The position numbers were made by a program, and so were the translations under genes. A stretch of DNA of 64,000 bases from assembly GCF_001509585.1 (NCBI RefSeq), contig NZ_LNCI01000005.1, positions 372,001-436,000 of the forward strand. Reading direction: 5' to 3'. This stretch comes from Tropicimonas marinistellae (GTDB lineage Bacteria > Pseudomonadota > Alphaproteobacteria > Rhodobacterales > Rhodobacteraceae). Numbering within the stretch: position 1 is the stretch's first letter; every line of letters begins with the position of its first letter. Of this stretch, positions 10,692 to 20,017 are shown in pieces. The notes below the pieces were generated by a model that had not been told where the DNA came from, made no database searches, and worked only from the letters and a program-made list of their open reading frames with translations.

Positions 10692-11096
10692 TCAGCCTTC
10701 CTCTTTCGCGGAAATCTCGGACTGGGCGAGTTGCATCGCCTTGGTCATTGCCGGCACGCCACCGAAGACGGACATCTGGCCGATCACCTCGGCAATCTCC
10801 TGCGGCGTCGCCCCGGCTTCCAGCGCGTGCCGCACGGTCACCTTGATCTGCTGGTCGAGCTGCGACCCCTGCGCCACCAGCGCACCGAGCGTCACGAAGA
10901 GCCGGGTTTTCGCATCCAGCCCGCCGGGGTTGAACGTCTTGCCGAAGGTCATTTCCATCGCTTCCTTCGGCATGGTCGGCATGAAGGCGGAGAAGTCGGG
11001 CATCTGGAATTGCTCCAACGCCGGGTTCATCGCCTTGGCCATCTCCTGGCTCTGCGCGATCATCGTCTGGAAGAGTTTGGCGAAATCGGCACTCAT
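10692..11096 (-). CDS. Carboxymuconolactone decarboxylase-family protein in nuo operon
   Basis: A 134-residue protein starting [20 protein letters not shown]. Its second half fits the all-helical CMD/AhpD-like fold: [15 protein letters not shown], then a helix with [19 protein letters not shown] and a Gly-rich VFGGVPAM. The AhpD-type CxxC pair is absent, so peroxidase activity is unlikely. The ATG overlaps the nuoI stop (ATGA), so it is translationally coupled to nuoI and followed closely by nuoJ. The extended Met/Phe-rich N-terminus resembles phasin-like amphipathic helices. Its role in complex I is unknown. It may be an assembly or accessory factor, but only the position suggests this. Confidence 0.8.
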   Translation of the reverse strand: MSADFAKLFQTMIAQSQEMAKAMNPALEQFQMPDFSAFMPTMPKEAMEMTFGKTFNPGGLDAKTRLFVTLGALVAQGSQLDQQIKVTVRHALEAGATPQEIAEVIGQMSVFGGVPAMTKAMQLAQSEISAKEEG

Positions 11097-11587
11097 CTGT
11101 ACGGCGCATCCAGTTCGATGTTGCGGGCGATTTCCGCCTCCCAGCGTTCGCCGTTCTCCAGGAGCTTTTCCTTGTTGTAGTACAGCTCCTCGCGGGTCTC
11201 GGTGGCGAACTCGAAGTTCGGCCCCTCGACAATGGCATCCACCGGGCAGGCCTCCTGGCAGAACCCGCAATAGATGCACTTCGTCATGTCGATGTCGTAC
11301 CGCGTGGTGCGGCGCGAGCCGTCCTCGCGCGGCTCGGCGTCGATCACGATGGCCTGTGCCGGGCAGATCGCCTCGCAGAGCTTGCAGGCAATGCAGCGCT
11401 CCTCGCCGTTCGGATAGCGGCGCAGCACGTGCTCGCCCCGGAACCGCGGGCTGAGCGGGCCCTTCTCATGCGGGTAATTCACCGTGGCCTTCGGCGCCAT
11501 GAAATACTTCATGCCGAGCTGGAAGCCCTTCAACATGTCCATGAGCAGGAAGTACTTTGTGGCGCGGGTCCAGTCGATTGCGGTCAT
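11093..11587 (-). CDS. nuoI: NADH-quinone oxidoreductase subunit I
   Basis: An 8Fe ferredoxin-like subunit carrying clusters N6a and N6b in the peripheral arm, 164 residues. Two 4Fe-4S motifs are intact: [12 protein letters not shown] and [12 protein letters not shown] (about residues 60 and 99). The start at 11587 ([18 protein letters not shown]) matches the family. A longer in-frame start 15 bases upstream is possible but unlikely. It lies 4 bases after nuoH and overlaps the CMD-family gene. Confidence 0.97.
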   Translation of the reverse strand: MTAIDWTRATKYFLLMDMLKGFQLGMKYFMAPKATVNYPHEKGPLSPRFRGEHVLRRYPNGEERCIACKLCEAICPAQAIVIDAEPREDGSRRTTRYDIDMTKCIYCGFCQEACPVDAIVEGPNFEFATETREELYYNKEKLLENGERWEAEIARNIELDAPYR

Positions 11588-11591
11588 CGGA

Positions 11592-12629
11592 TCAGCCTCC
11601 AATCGCCCAGCGGGCCCAGAAGCCGCCGAGAACCTCGAATTTCGCCAGGAAAGACACGATCACGACCCAGCCGAGCGACATCGGCAGGAACACCTTCCAG
11701 CCGATCCGCATCAGCTGGTCGTAGCGGTAGCGCGGCACGATCGCCTTCACCATGGCGAAGATGAAGAAGAAGAAGCACATCTTGGCGACCATCCACAGCA
11801 CGCCGTCCGGCAGGCCGGGAATGGGCGACAGCCAGCCGCCGAAGAACAGCAGCGTGACGAGCGCGCACATCAGCACGATCGCGATGAGCTCGCCCATCAT
11901 GTAGAGCAGGAAGGGCGTTGAGGAATATTCCACCTGGTAGCCCGCCACCAGCTCCGATTCCGCTTCCGGCAGGTCGAAGGGCGGGCGGTTCGTCTCCGCC
12001 AGCGCCGATATGAAGAACAGGAACACCATCGGCAGGTGCGGCAGCCAGAACCAGTTGAAGAACCCGAAGGAGCCGTCCTGCGCCCGCACGATCTCGGTGA
12101 AGTTCATCGACCCCGCCGAGATGATCACCCCGATGATGATGAGGCCGATGGAGACCTCGTAGGAAATCATCTGCGCCGCCGACCGAAGCGACCCGAGGAA
12201 CGGGTATTTCGAGTTCGACGCCCAGCCGCCCATGATCACGCCATAGACCTCCAGCGAGGACATGGCGAAGACGTAGAGGATGGCCACGTTCAGATCGGCA
12301 ATCGCCCAGCCGTCCCCGAACGGGATCACCACCCAGGCGATCAGCGCCAGCACGAAGGAGATCATCGGCGCGAGGAAGAACACCGTCTTGTCGGCGCCCG
12401 AGGGCACGATGATTTCCTTGGCGATGTACTTCAGGAAATCGGCGAAGCTCTGGAGCAGCCCGAAGGCGCCCACGACGTTCGGCCCCTTGCGCATCTGCAC
12501 CGCCGCCCAGATCTTGCGGTCGGCATACATCAGGAAGGCGAGCGACACGAAAAGGATGGTCACAAACAACAGGATCTGTGCCGTCACCAGCACCAGGATG
12601 CCCAGATTCGTTTGCAGAAAATCAGCCAT
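11592..12629 (-). CDS. nuoH: NADH-quinone oxidoreductase subunit H
   Basis: The membrane subunit forming the quinone chamber entrance, 345 residues with eight or so hydrophobic helices. Conserved blocks are [20 protein letters not shown] (about residues 35-54), [20 protein letters not shown] near residue 130, and [20 protein letters not shown] near residue 210, the acidic loop facing the Q site. The start [12 protein letters not shown] is normal for alphaproteobacteria. The lipoprotein gene lies 15 bases upstream. Confidence 0.97.
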   Translation of the reverse strand: MADFLQTNLGILVLVTAQILLFVTILFVSLAFLMYADRKIWAAVQMRKGPNVVGAFGLLQSFADFLKYIAKEIIVPSGADKTVFFLAPMISFVLALIAWVVIPFGDGWAIADLNVAILYVFAMSSLEVYGVIMGGWASNSKYPFLGSLRSAAQMISYEVSIGLIIIGVIISAGSMNFTEIVRAQDGSFGFFNWFWLPHLPMVFLFFISALAETNRPPFDLPEAESELVAGYQVEYSSTPFLLYMMGELIAIVLMCALVTLLFFGGWLSPIPGLPDGVLWMVAKMCFFFFIFAMVKAIVPRYRYDQLMRIGWKVFLPMSLGWVVIVSFLAKFEVLGGFWARWAIGG

Positions 12630-12644
12630 GGTGCCTCATCTTCC

Positions 12645-13046
12645 TCAGACCGTAGGTATGCCCCGCGTGGTGCAGTCGTCGACGACCTTTTCGGCATCAA
12701 TCGGCTGCGATCCTTGCGGGAGCGCTGGCGAGATCGTGTAAACCGCATCCGCACGCCAAACGCCAGCCTCTTGTGCGTGTCTTGTGCGGACATGTCGCGC
12801 AAATCCGTAGCCACGGATCAGCGTGTATTGGGCGGCGGCGCAATTCGCGTAATCGGTCACGTCGGACAGCTCGCGCGCGCCCTCCATCTCCACGACGAAT
12901 GACACGAGGTCATCGTCGAGCAGACGGGTTTCGATACCGCGATAGACCGGGTCGAACGCCGCGGGCTCGGTCGCTGCCGGCGCGGTGTTGCCACAGCCTG
13001 CCAGAGCGGCCAGACACAGCGCCGCCCCTCCTGCCCGCCGCCGCAT
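12645..13046 (-). CDS. Predicted lipoprotein within nuo operon
   Basis: A 133-residue protein with an N-terminal lipobox-type signal, RAGGAALCLAALAGCGN, with the modifiable cysteine at about residue 18. The remainder is short and acidic with two further cysteines (NCAAAQ and DDCTTRG) that could form a disulfide, and a VYTISPALPQG segment. It begins 5 bases after the nuoG stop and ends 15 bases before nuoH, so it is co-transcribed with complex I genes. No family was recognised. A membrane-anchored protein facing the periplasm is inferred from the signal only. Confidence 0.75.
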   Translation of the reverse strand: MRRRAGGAALCLAALAGCGNTAPAATEPAAFDPVYRGIETRLLDDDLVSFVVEMEGARELSDVTDYANCAAAQYTLIRGYGFARHVRTRHAQEAGVWRADAVYTISPALPQGSQPIDAEKVVDDCTTRGIPTV

Positions 13047-13051
13047 GCCGC

Positions 13052-15079
13052 CTACTCCGCGGCCAGCGGCGCCGCCGACCGGGCCTTGGCCTGCGCCGAC
13101 AGCTCGGCCATCAGCTGGCTGGCCCGCGCGATGGGATTGGTCAGGTAGTGATCCGCGATGGCCGTGCGGAACGCCGCGTCGCCCAGCGGGCCGGCGTCCA
13201 GCACATCGCCGGAGTTCTCGATCACCTGGTCAAGCTGCGCTAGATGGGGCACCGCGTCGACCAGCGCCTGCCGCAACTGCGCCAGGCTGTTCCACGGCTG
13301 GGTTGCCTCCAGCTCCGCCGACAGCGCCCGCAGGATCGCCCAGTTTTCCTTCGCCTCACCCGGCGGGAAACCCGCCCGCATGGCCATTTGCGGCCGGCCC
13401 TCGGTGTTCACGAAGAGCCCGCTCTCCTCCACCCAGGCGGCCGCCGGCAGGATGACATCGGCGCGGTGCGCGCCTCGGTCGCCGTGGCTGCCCTGGTAGA
13501 TGACGAAAGGCCCGTCCGCGATGTCCACCTCGTCCGCACCAAGGTTGTAGATCACCTCCGCCCCGTCGATAGCCGCCTCCATGCCACCCTCGGTCACCGC
13601 GCCCACGTCCATCGCCCCGACGCGCGCGGCGGCGGTGTGCAGGATCATGAGCTTGGCATTGCCCTTTCTGCACAGCTCCATGGCAGCGGCCAGAACCGCC
13701 GCCCCATCGGCCTCGCGCAGCGCGCCCTGACCGACGATGATCACCTTCGGCTTGGCATAGTCCGGTCCGTCCCGGTCGCGATCCTTGCTGGCCACCATCT
13801 GAAGCGCGGCACGGTCGTTCCCGATCCTGTCGTAATCGTAGGTCAGATCCATCTCCGGACCGATGACCCCAACAAGCGCACCGGCCAGCCACGCCTTGCG
13901 GATGCGGGCGTTCAGCACCGGCGCCTCCACACGCGGGTTGGTGCCGATCAGCATGATCATCTCGGCGGTGTCGATATCCTCGATGGTGGCGTCACCGACA
14001 TAGCCAAGGCGATTCCCGATGGGCAGTTTCGCGCCATCGGTGCGGCACTCGACCGTGCCACCCTGCCCCTCGACCAGTTGCTTGAGCGCGAAGGCCGCTT
14101 CGACGGGGGCGAGATCGCCCACCAGACCAGCCACCTTCTTGCCCTTCATCGCCGCCGCGGCGGCCGAAAGCGCCTCCGGCCAGGACGCGGGCTTGAGCTT
14201 GCCGTCGACCCGCACGTAGGGCCGATCCAGCCGTTGCCGGCGCAGCCCGTCCCAGACAAAGCGGGACTTGTCCGACAGCCACTCCTCGTTGATGCCATCG
14301 TTGTTGCGCGGCATGATCCGCATCACTTCGCGGCCCTTGGTATCGACGCGGGTATTGCTGCCGAGCGCGTCCATCACGTCGATGGTCTCGGTCTTGGTCA
14401 GTTCCCACGGCCGGGCAGTGAACGCATAGGGTTTGGAGACCAGCGCACCCACCGGACACAGGTCGATGATATTGCCCTGCATGTTGGAGTTCAGCGTCTC
14501 CCCCAGATAGGAGGTGATCTCCGAATCCTCGCCGCGCCCGGTCTGGCCCATCTGGCTGATCCCGGCGACCTCGGTGGTGAAGCGTACGCAGCGGGTGCAG
14601 GAGATGCAGCGCGTCATGTGGGTTTCCACGAGCGGCCCGAGGTCCAGATCCTCTGCCGCGCGCTTCGGCTCCCGGAAGCGGGAGAAATCCACCCCGTAGG
14701 CCATCGCCTGGTCCTGCAGGTCGCATTCGCCGCCCTGGTCGCAGATCGGGCAGTCGAGCGGGTGGTTGATGAGCAGGAACTCCATCACCCCTTCGCGCGC
14801 CTTCTTGACCATGGGCGAATTGGTCTTGATCTCCGGTGGCTCGCCATTGCGGCCCGGGCGCAGATCCTTCACCTGCATCGCGCAGGAGGCCGCGGGTTTC
14901 GGGGGGCCGCCGACCACTTCCACCAAGCACATCCGGCAGTTACCGGCAATCGACAGACGTTCGTGATAGCAGAACCGCGGAACCTCGATACCAGCCTGCT
15001 CGCAGGCCTGGATCAGGGTCATCGCCGGGTCGCACGCGACCTCCTGTCCGTCAATGATGATGGTGCGTAGGTCACTCAT
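13052..15079 (-). CDS. nuoG: NADH-quinone oxidoreductase subunit G
   Basis: The large iron-sulfur subunit, 675 residues from the ATG at 15079 ([12 protein letters not shown]). This matches the short alphaproteobacterial/mitochondrial form rather than the 908-residue E. coli one. It has the 2Fe-2S ligands in [15 protein letters not shown], the His-ligated 4Fe-4S motif [17 protein letters not shown] near residue 100, and a second 4Fe-4S set in CISCTRC plus a distal cysteine in DLCPVGAL. The C-terminal two thirds are a degenerate molybdopterin-oxidoreductase fold. The E. coli-type N7 cluster motif was not seen. The 1.08 kb upstream separates it from the DUF5333 gene. Confidence 0.96.
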   Translation of the reverse strand: MSDLRTIIIDGQEVACDPAMTLIQACEQAGIEVPRFCYHERLSIAGNCRMCLVEVVGGPPKPAASCAMQVKDLRPGRNGEPPEIKTNSPMVKKAREGVMEFLLINHPLDCPICDQGGECDLQDQAMAYGVDFSRFREPKRAAEDLDLGPLVETHMTRCISCTRCVRFTTEVAGISQMGQTGRGEDSEITSYLGETLNSNMQGNIIDLCPVGALVSKPYAFTARPWELTKTETIDVMDALGSNTRVDTKGREVMRIMPRNNDGINEEWLSDKSRFVWDGLRRQRLDRPYVRVDGKLKPASWPEALSAAAAAMKGKKVAGLVGDLAPVEAAFALKQLVEGQGGTVECRTDGAKLPIGNRLGYVGDATIEDIDTAEMIMLIGTNPRVEAPVLNARIRKAWLAGALVGVIGPEMDLTYDYDRIGNDRAALQMVASKDRDRDGPDYAKPKVIIVGQGALREADGAAVLAAAMELCRKGNAKLMILHTAAARVGAMDVGAVTEGGMEAAIDGAEVIYNLGADEVDIADGPFVIYQGSHGDRGAHRADVILPAAAWVEESGLFVNTEGRPQMAMRAGFPPGEAKENWAILRALSAELEATQPWNSLAQLRQALVDAVPHLAQLDQVIENSGDVLDAGPLGDAAFRTAIADHYLTNPIARASQLMAELSAQAKARSAAPLAAE

Positions 15080-15704
15080 GCGCTGCCTCCAGCTCCGTCG
15101 CGGGTTTCCCCTCCTGGCCACCGGAGGCAATGCGCCACTCCGGCTCCGTGCTGGCACCCTCTCTAACGGCTTCTCCGGAGAAGTCCAATCTGCGATTTCG
15201 CCGCGCAACCGTGAGAACTGCCGCAGGCAGCAAACACCCCGACTCACCGCCGTCTGCGGAGTGGCGCCCTACCGCGCCACCGTCGGACAATTCCGCTGAA
15301 ATACGGGTGTAGAAACGGGACGCCAGCCGGCCACATCACCGCCCCAAGCCGCCCCTCTTCCCTGCGCCCCGAACCCTGCGTGGAACGAGGATGGAGAACC
15401 GCCACGCATCGCCGGTCCGCCCGGACAGGCGGATGTGACGTTATAGATGATGCTAAACTTCCAATCCGTTGGGGGACTTTGCCGTCGCGGGCAGCCGATC
15501 GTTCAGCCTATCCTTGCGAACCGGACCCGCGCGGCGCGTCATTCCGGCCCGGCCCGGCGACCGGGACATAAGGGTTCGACTACGGTGAACCGCCCCCTTC
15601 AACAGGGCTTGTCGCACAGCACAGGGAACCGGATTTCACGTCGCGGATGTGCGGACTTACGTGGCGGGAGCATGTCGCGTGACCACAAACGAAGCCGACA
15701 GGCG
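15080..15704. other. Long intergenic stretch upstream of nuoG
   Basis: These 625 bases lie between the start of nuoG and the small secreted-peptide gene. I see no convincing gene. A 72-codon minus-strand frame (15072-15290) overlaps the nuoG start by 8 bases but has a composition like random GC-rich sequence. Several plus-strand frames are Arg/Pro-rich noise. The stretch is unusually long for this otherwise compact operon and may hold a promoter or an untranslated regulatory element, though no motif stood out. Confidence 0.5.
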
Positions 15705-15860
15705 TTAGCTCGCCTCACCGGACGGGATCACCCCTTCGATGCGGGCAGTCTCCGAAAGCGCGGCGCTGGCCTCCACAGAGCCCGAAAAGGCATGGCTGGC
15801 AGAAACCAGAAGCGTGAAACCTGCCAGGAGCGCCATTGCGACCGTGATTTTCTTGAACAT
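15705..15860 (-). CDS. Small secreted or membrane peptide, 51 residues
   Basis: A 51-codon frame reading MFKKITVAMALLAGFTLLVS, then a short ASHA cleavage-like site and a tail ending in IPSGEAS before TAA. The positive n-region, hydrophobic core and small-residue site form a clear signal peptide, with a mature tail of only about 27 residues. An AGGA ribosome site lies about 9 bases upstream. It occupies the gap between nuoG and the DUF5333 gene, on the same strand as the operon. Function is unknown. The signal peptide and Shine-Dalgarno sequence argue for a real gene, and shortness limits confidence. Confidence 0.6.
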   Translation of the reverse strand: MFKKITVAMALLAGFTLLVSASHAFSGSVEASAALSETARIEGVIPSGEAS

Positions 15861-16161
15861 CCGTCTATTCCTTGCCTGCCTTCGAGGCCCCGCGTGCCGG
15901 GGCGCTTTACCCGAACTGGGAACAAGGATGCCCGCTATTCAATATCAGCCCGTTAACTTCCGATAACATCTTAGGGAAATCGTTCCCGATACGGCCAACG
16001 CCGGCAATGCTGCGCAGGCCACCACGGGCCACGCCGGGCGCACCGACGGTCCGGCCTCTACATGAAGCAACAGGGAGACGCGCCCTGAGCCGGTCCTGAA
16101 ACCGCGATCAGCGGCGCAGCCGGCGCCCCGCGCATACCGCGCCCCGGGCGCAAAACACGAC
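15861..16161. other. Leader/intergenic region with GC hairpin
   Basis: No gene is seen in these 301 bases between the DUF5333 gene and the small peptide gene. Within it, 15887-15903 forms a perfect 6-bp inverted repeat (GCCCCG / CGGGGC, 5-base loop) without a U tract, so it is not a standard terminator. Bases 15930-15990 are locally AT-richer than their surroundings and could contain a promoter firing toward the peptide gene and nuoG, but no clean -35/-10 pair can be named. Confidence 0.4.
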
Positions 16162-16611
16162 CTATTCGCTGGCCTTCTCGGTCGGGTCCACGGCATCCTC
16201 GCCCGTGATCTCCGTCAGGAACCCACCAATGGCCGTCCCCTCTGCGATCTCCGCAAGCCCGGCGGCACAGACGGCCTCGAAATCCGCCCCGTCTCTGGGA
16301 AGCCCATGCTTGACCAGAAACGCCTGCTGCATCCGCCGTATCTCGTCGGCGGGGTCCGCCATGGTGGCTTCGAGGTTCTTCGCGTCGAACCCATCGTCGG
16401 CCAGCCGCGCCAGAACGTCGTCAGATACCGTCGAGGCGCGGAAAATGTCGAAACTCAGGTAGGGGCATGCCAACGCGAGGTTCTGCGCCGTGGTTGTCGC
16501 GACGATCGTTTCGAGGAAGTAGCCGGGCGCGGGCTGCGGTTCCTGAGCCGCGGCACCGAAAGCCACGCTCCAGATGACAAGTGCCGGCACGTATGCCCGT
16601 CGAAGTCCCAT
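16162..16611 (-). CDS. DUF5333-like secreted protein of nuo operon
   Basis: A 149-residue protein with a signal peptide (MGLRRAYVPALVIWSVAFGA, cleavage near AAAQ). The mature part has LALACPYLSFDI and FEAVCAAGLAEI, giving two cysteines that may form a disulfide in the periplasm. I recognise the layout as the DUF5333 family found in Rhodobacteraceae nuo clusters, from memory and not by search. The ATG at 16611 is chosen because GAGAGG lies 7 bases upstream. A GTG at 16626 is also in frame. It follows nuoF by 182 bases. Function is unknown. Confidence 0.75.
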   Translation of the reverse strand: MGLRRAYVPALVIWSVAFGAAAQEPQPAPGYFLETIVATTTAQNLALACPYLSFDIFRASTVSDDVLARLADDGFDAKNLEATMADPADEIRRMQQAFLVKHGLPRDGADFEAVCAAGLAEIAEGTAIGGFLTEITGEDAVDPTEKASE

Positions 16612-16793
16612 ACCACGCCCTCTCACCTAGCCGACCTGCACGCTATCTGCGCTGTCCGGGAACCGCTTACGCGACCCCGTCAGGTCCCCACGTCTGTTGG
16701 CGGCAAACCGCGTTCCCCAGGCCTCGCATCGAGCTGGCTCGAAACCTGGCGGAACCGCGCCTTCGCTGTCCGGGCCCGGCCCCGGCTTCACTG

Positions 16794-18074
16794 CTATTCC
16801 GCCGCGATCCCCGGCTTGTTCTTGATCCGCCATTCGATGTCGTCGCGGAAATGCCGGATCAGCCCCTGGATCGGCCAGGCGGCGGCATCGCCAAGGGCGC
16901 AGATCGTATGCCCTTCGACCTGCTTGGTCACATCGAGGAGCATGTCGATCTCCTCGACCTCCGCCTCGCCCCGCACCAGCCGGTCCATCACCCGCATCAT
17001 CCAGCCGGTGCCCTCGCGGCACGGCGTACATTGCCCGCAGCTCTCGTGCTTGAAGAAGGCCGAAAGCCGCCAGATTGCCTTCACCACATCCGTGCTCTGG
17101 TCCATAACGATCATGCAGCCGGTGCCCAGAGAGGACTTGTTCTCACGCATCCAGTCGAAATCCATGATCGCCTCGTCGCACATCGAGGCCGGCAGCACCG
17201 GACAGGAGGCGCCGCCGGGGATCACCGCCTTCAGGTTGTCCCAGCCGCCGCGCACGCCGCCACCGTATTTCTCGATCATCTCCCGCATGGACATGGACAT
17301 GCTTTCCTCGAACACGCAGGGCGTGTTCACGTGGCCCGTCAGCGCGAAAAGCTTGGTACCCGTGTTGTTGGGACGGCCGAAGGACGCGAACCACTCGCCG
17401 CCCCGGCGCAGGATCGTCGGCACCACGGCAATGGACTCCACGTTGTTCACCGTGGTCGGGCACCCATAAAGCCCCGCACCGGCCGGGAACGGCGGCTTCA
17501 TCCGCGGCATCCCCTTCTTGCCTTCGAGGCTCTCGATCAGCGCGGTTTCCTCGCCGCAGATATAGGCCCCCGCGCCATGGCTCAGATACAGGTCGAAATC
17601 CCAGCCCGACCCGGCGGCATTCGGCCCCAGCAGCCCCGCGTCGTAGCATTCGTCGATCGCCGCCTGCAGCGCCTCGCGCTCGCGGATGAACTCGCCACGG
17701 ATGTAGATATAGGCCTGATGCGCGCCCATCGCGAAGGAGGCGATCAGCGCACCCTCGATCAGGTGATGCGGATCGTGCCGCATGATCTCCCGGTCCTTGC
17801 AGGTCGCGGGCTCGGATTCGTCGGCGTTGATCACGAGGTAATGCGGCCGCCCGTCGCTCTCGCGCGGCATGAAGGACCACTTGAGCCCGGTGGGGAACCC
17901 GGCGCCGCCGCGCCCGCGCAGGCCGGACGCCTTCATCTCCTCGATGATCTTCTCCGGGCCGCGCTTGATGATGTCGGCCGTCCCGTCCCAGATCCCGCGC
18001 GCCTTGGCACCGGCCAGGCTACGCTCCTTGAGCCCGTAGATGTTGGTGAAGATCCTGTCCTGATCCTGCAGCAT
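16794..18074 (-). CDS. nuoF: NADH-quinone oxidoreductase subunit F
   Basis: The NADH- and FMN-binding subunit carrying cluster N3, 426 residues. Motifs in order are [16 protein letters not shown] (about residues 50-65, nucleotide binding), [20 protein letters not shown] near residue 84, [20 protein letters not shown] near residue 170, and the 4Fe-4S ligands [15 protein letters not shown] near residue 342 with a distal cysteine in [13 protein letters not shown]. It lies in the peripheral arm with NuoE and NuoG. The DUF5337-like gene ends 11 bases before its start. Confidence 0.97.
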   Translation of the reverse strand: MLQDQDRIFTNIYGLKERSLAGAKARGIWDGTADIIKRGPEKIIEEMKASGLRGRGGAGFPTGLKWSFMPRESDGRPHYLVINADESEPATCKDREIMRHDPHHLIEGALIASFAMGAHQAYIYIRGEFIREREALQAAIDECYDAGLLGPNAAGSGWDFDLYLSHGAGAYICGEETALIESLEGKKGMPRMKPPFPAGAGLYGCPTTVNNVESIAVVPTILRRGGEWFASFGRPNNTGTKLFALTGHVNTPCVFEESMSMSMREMIEKYGGGVRGGWDNLKAVIPGGASCPVLPASMCDEAIMDFDWMRENKSSLGTGCMIVMDQSTDVVKAIWRLSAFFKHESCGQCTPCREGTGWMMRVMDRLVRGEAEVEEIDMLLDVTKQVEGHTICALGDAAAWPIQGLIRHFRDDIEWRIKNKPGIAAE

Positions 18075-18085
18075 CTCTTATCCTC

Positions 18086-18316
18086 TCATCCCTGGTCGCC
18101 GGACCGGCTGCGCCACATCCGGAGTGCCACCACGAGCGCCCAGACGAAGGCCGCCAGCGAGGCGAAATAGAACAACATTTCATAGCGCGCGGGCAAGCCC
18201 GTGACCTGCACCAGCACCGGCGCGAATATCGCCAGCAACCCCGCCGCCGCGATCACCACGGCCACCACCCGCCCCCGGCGGGCGAATGCGCGGTCGAAAT
18301 CGCTGTCGCGGGTCAT
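18086..18316 (-). CDS. DUF5337-like two-helix membrane protein
   Basis: A 76-residue protein from the ATG at 18316 (MTRDSDFDRAFARRGR), preceded by GGAG at a good spacing. A longer frame reaches back into nuoE. Two hydrophobic helices are clear: VVAVVIAAAGLLAIFAPVLV and YFASLAAFVWALVVALRMW, with a basic C-terminal end. I recognise it as the DUF5337 family that accompanies nuoE/nuoF in Rhodobacteraceae, from memory. It is co-transcribed (16 bases after nuoE, 11 before nuoF). A role in complex I assembly is plausible but unproven. Confidence 0.75.
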   Translation of the reverse strand: MTRDSDFDRAFARRGRVVAVVIAAAGLLAIFAPVLVQVTGLPARYEMLFYFASLAAFVWALVVALRMWRSRSGDQG

Positions 18317-18332
18317 CGCCGGCTCCATCCCG

Positions 18333-19448
18333 TCAGTTGCGCGCCGAGAATTCGGTCTCGCCACCGCCGGCGAGGATCTTTGCCTGCGCCACCCATTCGT
18401 CGCGGGTCACACGGCCCTTGAACCCTTCGAGGTTCTGGTCGACCCAGGCGATCTCGTCGGCGGTCCAGGCGGCAATCTGGTCGAAATGGTAGAAGCCGAG
18501 CGAATTGCAGAGCTGTTCAAGCTTCGGCCCGATCCCCTTGATCTTCTTCAGATCGTCGGCCGCGCCGTCACGCGGCGCATCCAGCGCCTGCGGGCGCGTG
18601 CCCTCCGTGACCACGGGTTCTGCGGGCGCAGCTTTCGCCTTTGGCGCGGGCGCCGGTTTGGCAGCCGGGGCGGGCTTCGGCGCGGGGGCCTCGGCAACGG
18701 TCGCGTCCGCGGTCGCGGCGGAAACGGCGGGCCGGCCACCGCGGTCGGCCCAGGGCGTCAGCAGCGGCACTTCGGTGCCGTCGATGCGCTTCACCGTATC
18801 TCCCTGGGCAAGCGCCAGGCTCACGGAGGCGTTGTGCGGGGCCGCATTCTCGTTGCCCTCGGTCAGCACAACCGTGCCACCCAGCGGTTCGCACCCATAG
18901 CGGCCATTCTGCGGCCCCGGCGTGGGAACCTCGCCTGATGCCAGCGCATCAAGGATCGCCACGAAACTCTCCGCCGTCAGATCCTCGTAGAAATCCTTGC
19001 CGATCTGCACCATCGGCGCGTTGGTGCAGGCCCCGAGGCACTCCACCTCTTCCCACGAGAATTTGCCGTCCTCCGACAGCGTGTGCGGCGTCGGCGCGAT
19101 CTTCTCCCGGCAGATGGAAATCAGGTCCTCGGCGCCGCAGATCATGCAGGTCGTTGTGCCGCAAATCTGGACATTCGCAACAGATCCAACCGGTTGCAAC
19201 TGGAACATAAAGTAGAATGTTGCAACTTCCAGCGCCCGGATATGGGCCATGCCCAGCATGTCGGCGACATATTCGATAGCCGGGCGGCTCAGCCAACCTT
19301 CCTGCTCCTGCGCCCGCCACAGAAGCGGGATGATCGCGCTCGCCTGCCGGCCTTCGGGGAACTTGGTGATCTGCGCCTCGGCCCAGGCCAGGTTGGCCGG
19401 CGTGTAGGCAAAGCTCTCGGGCTGAACGGGGTGGAGACGGCGTAGCAT
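18333..19448 (-). CDS. nuoE: NADH-quinone oxidoreductase subunit E with C-terminal HhH extension
   Basis: The 2Fe-2S (N1a) subunit. Residues 1-200 are the thioredoxin-fold core, with the N-terminal helical domain, the ligand pair in [12 protein letters not shown] and the second pair in [15 protein letters not shown]. Unlike the roughly 170-residue E. coli protein it has 371 residues: an Ala/Pro/Lys-rich linker (about residues 235-285) followed by a helix-hairpin-helix-like domain, [20 protein letters not shown], and a tail. This extension resembles those of related alphaproteobacteria. It starts at the stop of the preceding membrane-protein gene (overlap at 19448). Confidence 0.95.
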   Translation of the reverse strand: MLRRLHPVQPESFAYTPANLAWAEAQITKFPEGRQASAIIPLLWRAQEQEGWLSRPAIEYVADMLGMAHIRALEVATFYFMFQLQPVGSVANVQICGTTTCMICGAEDLISICREKIAPTPHTLSEDGKFSWEEVECLGACTNAPMVQIGKDFYEDLTAESFVAILDALASGEVPTPGPQNGRYGCEPLGGTVVLTEGNENAAPHNASVSLALAQGDTVKRIDGTEVPLLTPWADRGGRPAVSAATADATVAEAPAPKPAPAAKPAPAPKAKAAPAEPVVTEGTRPQALDAPRDGAADDLKKIKGIGPKLEQLCNSLGFYHFDQIAAWTADEIAWVDQNLEGFKGRVTRDEWVAQAKILAGGGETEFSARN

Positions 19449-20005
19449 CAGCTTGTCCTCTGCGCGACGGTCTTGCAGCCCTCACCCACGAGGTACTGCG
19501 CGCCGACGAATTCACTTAAGCGGGCGAAGACGTCCTTCACCTGCGCGTCGGGGTCGGCCTTGCCGGCCAGGGCGGGGTTCAGGGTCAGCAAGCGCTCACC
19601 GAGCCCCGTGATCTGTTGGGCCAGATAGGCCCGGTTCTTGTCGAGCGGCGCCAGAACGGCGGCCTTCATCAGCCCGTTTTCCAGCCCCGCCAGCAGCGGT
19701 GGCACACGCCTCTGGAACCGAACCAGCTCCGCGGCGCTCTCGGCCCGGACCATTGGCGGCCACTCCGCAGCGTGGGCGCCCTCGCGGGCCAGTTGCCGCA
19801 ATTCCCCGTCGAGCAGCGTTGCCGCGTCGAAGGTCTCGAAGCAGATGTCGAGTTGCTGTTCCAGAATCCGCGAATTGGAGGCTTCCACCACCTGCACCCG
19901 CGCATACCAGGCCTGAATGGCGACGAAGATGGCGGCGGCAACGGTGGACACGGCGATCCAGAAGGTCGCCGAGCCAAGCCAGGTGTTGCCGCTGTCGCCA
20001 AACAT
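19448..20005 (-). CDS. Hypothetical single-helix membrane protein between nuoD and nuoE
   Basis: A 185-residue protein with one N-terminal transmembrane helix, [20 protein letters not shown] (about residues 14-33), and a cytoplasmic helical domain containing [19 protein letters not shown] and [19 protein letters not shown]. It lies 12 bases after nuoD and its stop overlaps the nuoE start, so it is part of the operon. No family was recognised. The topology resembles small membrane proteins with a coiled-coil cytosolic domain. Its position suggests a complex I accessory, but this is inference. Confidence 0.75.
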   Translation of the reverse strand: MFGDSGNTWLGSATFWIAVSTVAAAIFVAIQAWYARVQVVEASNSRILEQQLDICFETFDAATLLDGELRQLAREGAHAAEWPPMVRAESAAELVRFQRRVPPLLAGLENGLMKAAVLAPLDKNRAYLAQQITGLGERLLTLNPALAGKADPDAQVKDVFARLSEFVGAQYLVGEGCKTVAQRTS

Positions 20006-20017
20006 CGCCCGCCGGTC

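Noticed and set aside
15072-15290. A 72-codon minus-strand frame overlapping the nuoG start
   Set aside because: Overlap by 8 bases is operon-like, but the translation ([18 protein letters not shown] end) has no recognisable feature and no Shine-Dalgarno. Left as undecided intergenic sequence.
15574-15580. GGTTCGAC resembling a tRNA T-loop
   Set aside because: The flanking bases do not form a five-pair T stem, and no anticodon or acceptor stem can be drawn on either strand.
15887-15903. GC hairpin as an intrinsic terminator inside the nuo operon
   Set aside because: A 6-bp stem without a following U run on either strand. It may only be leader secondary structure.
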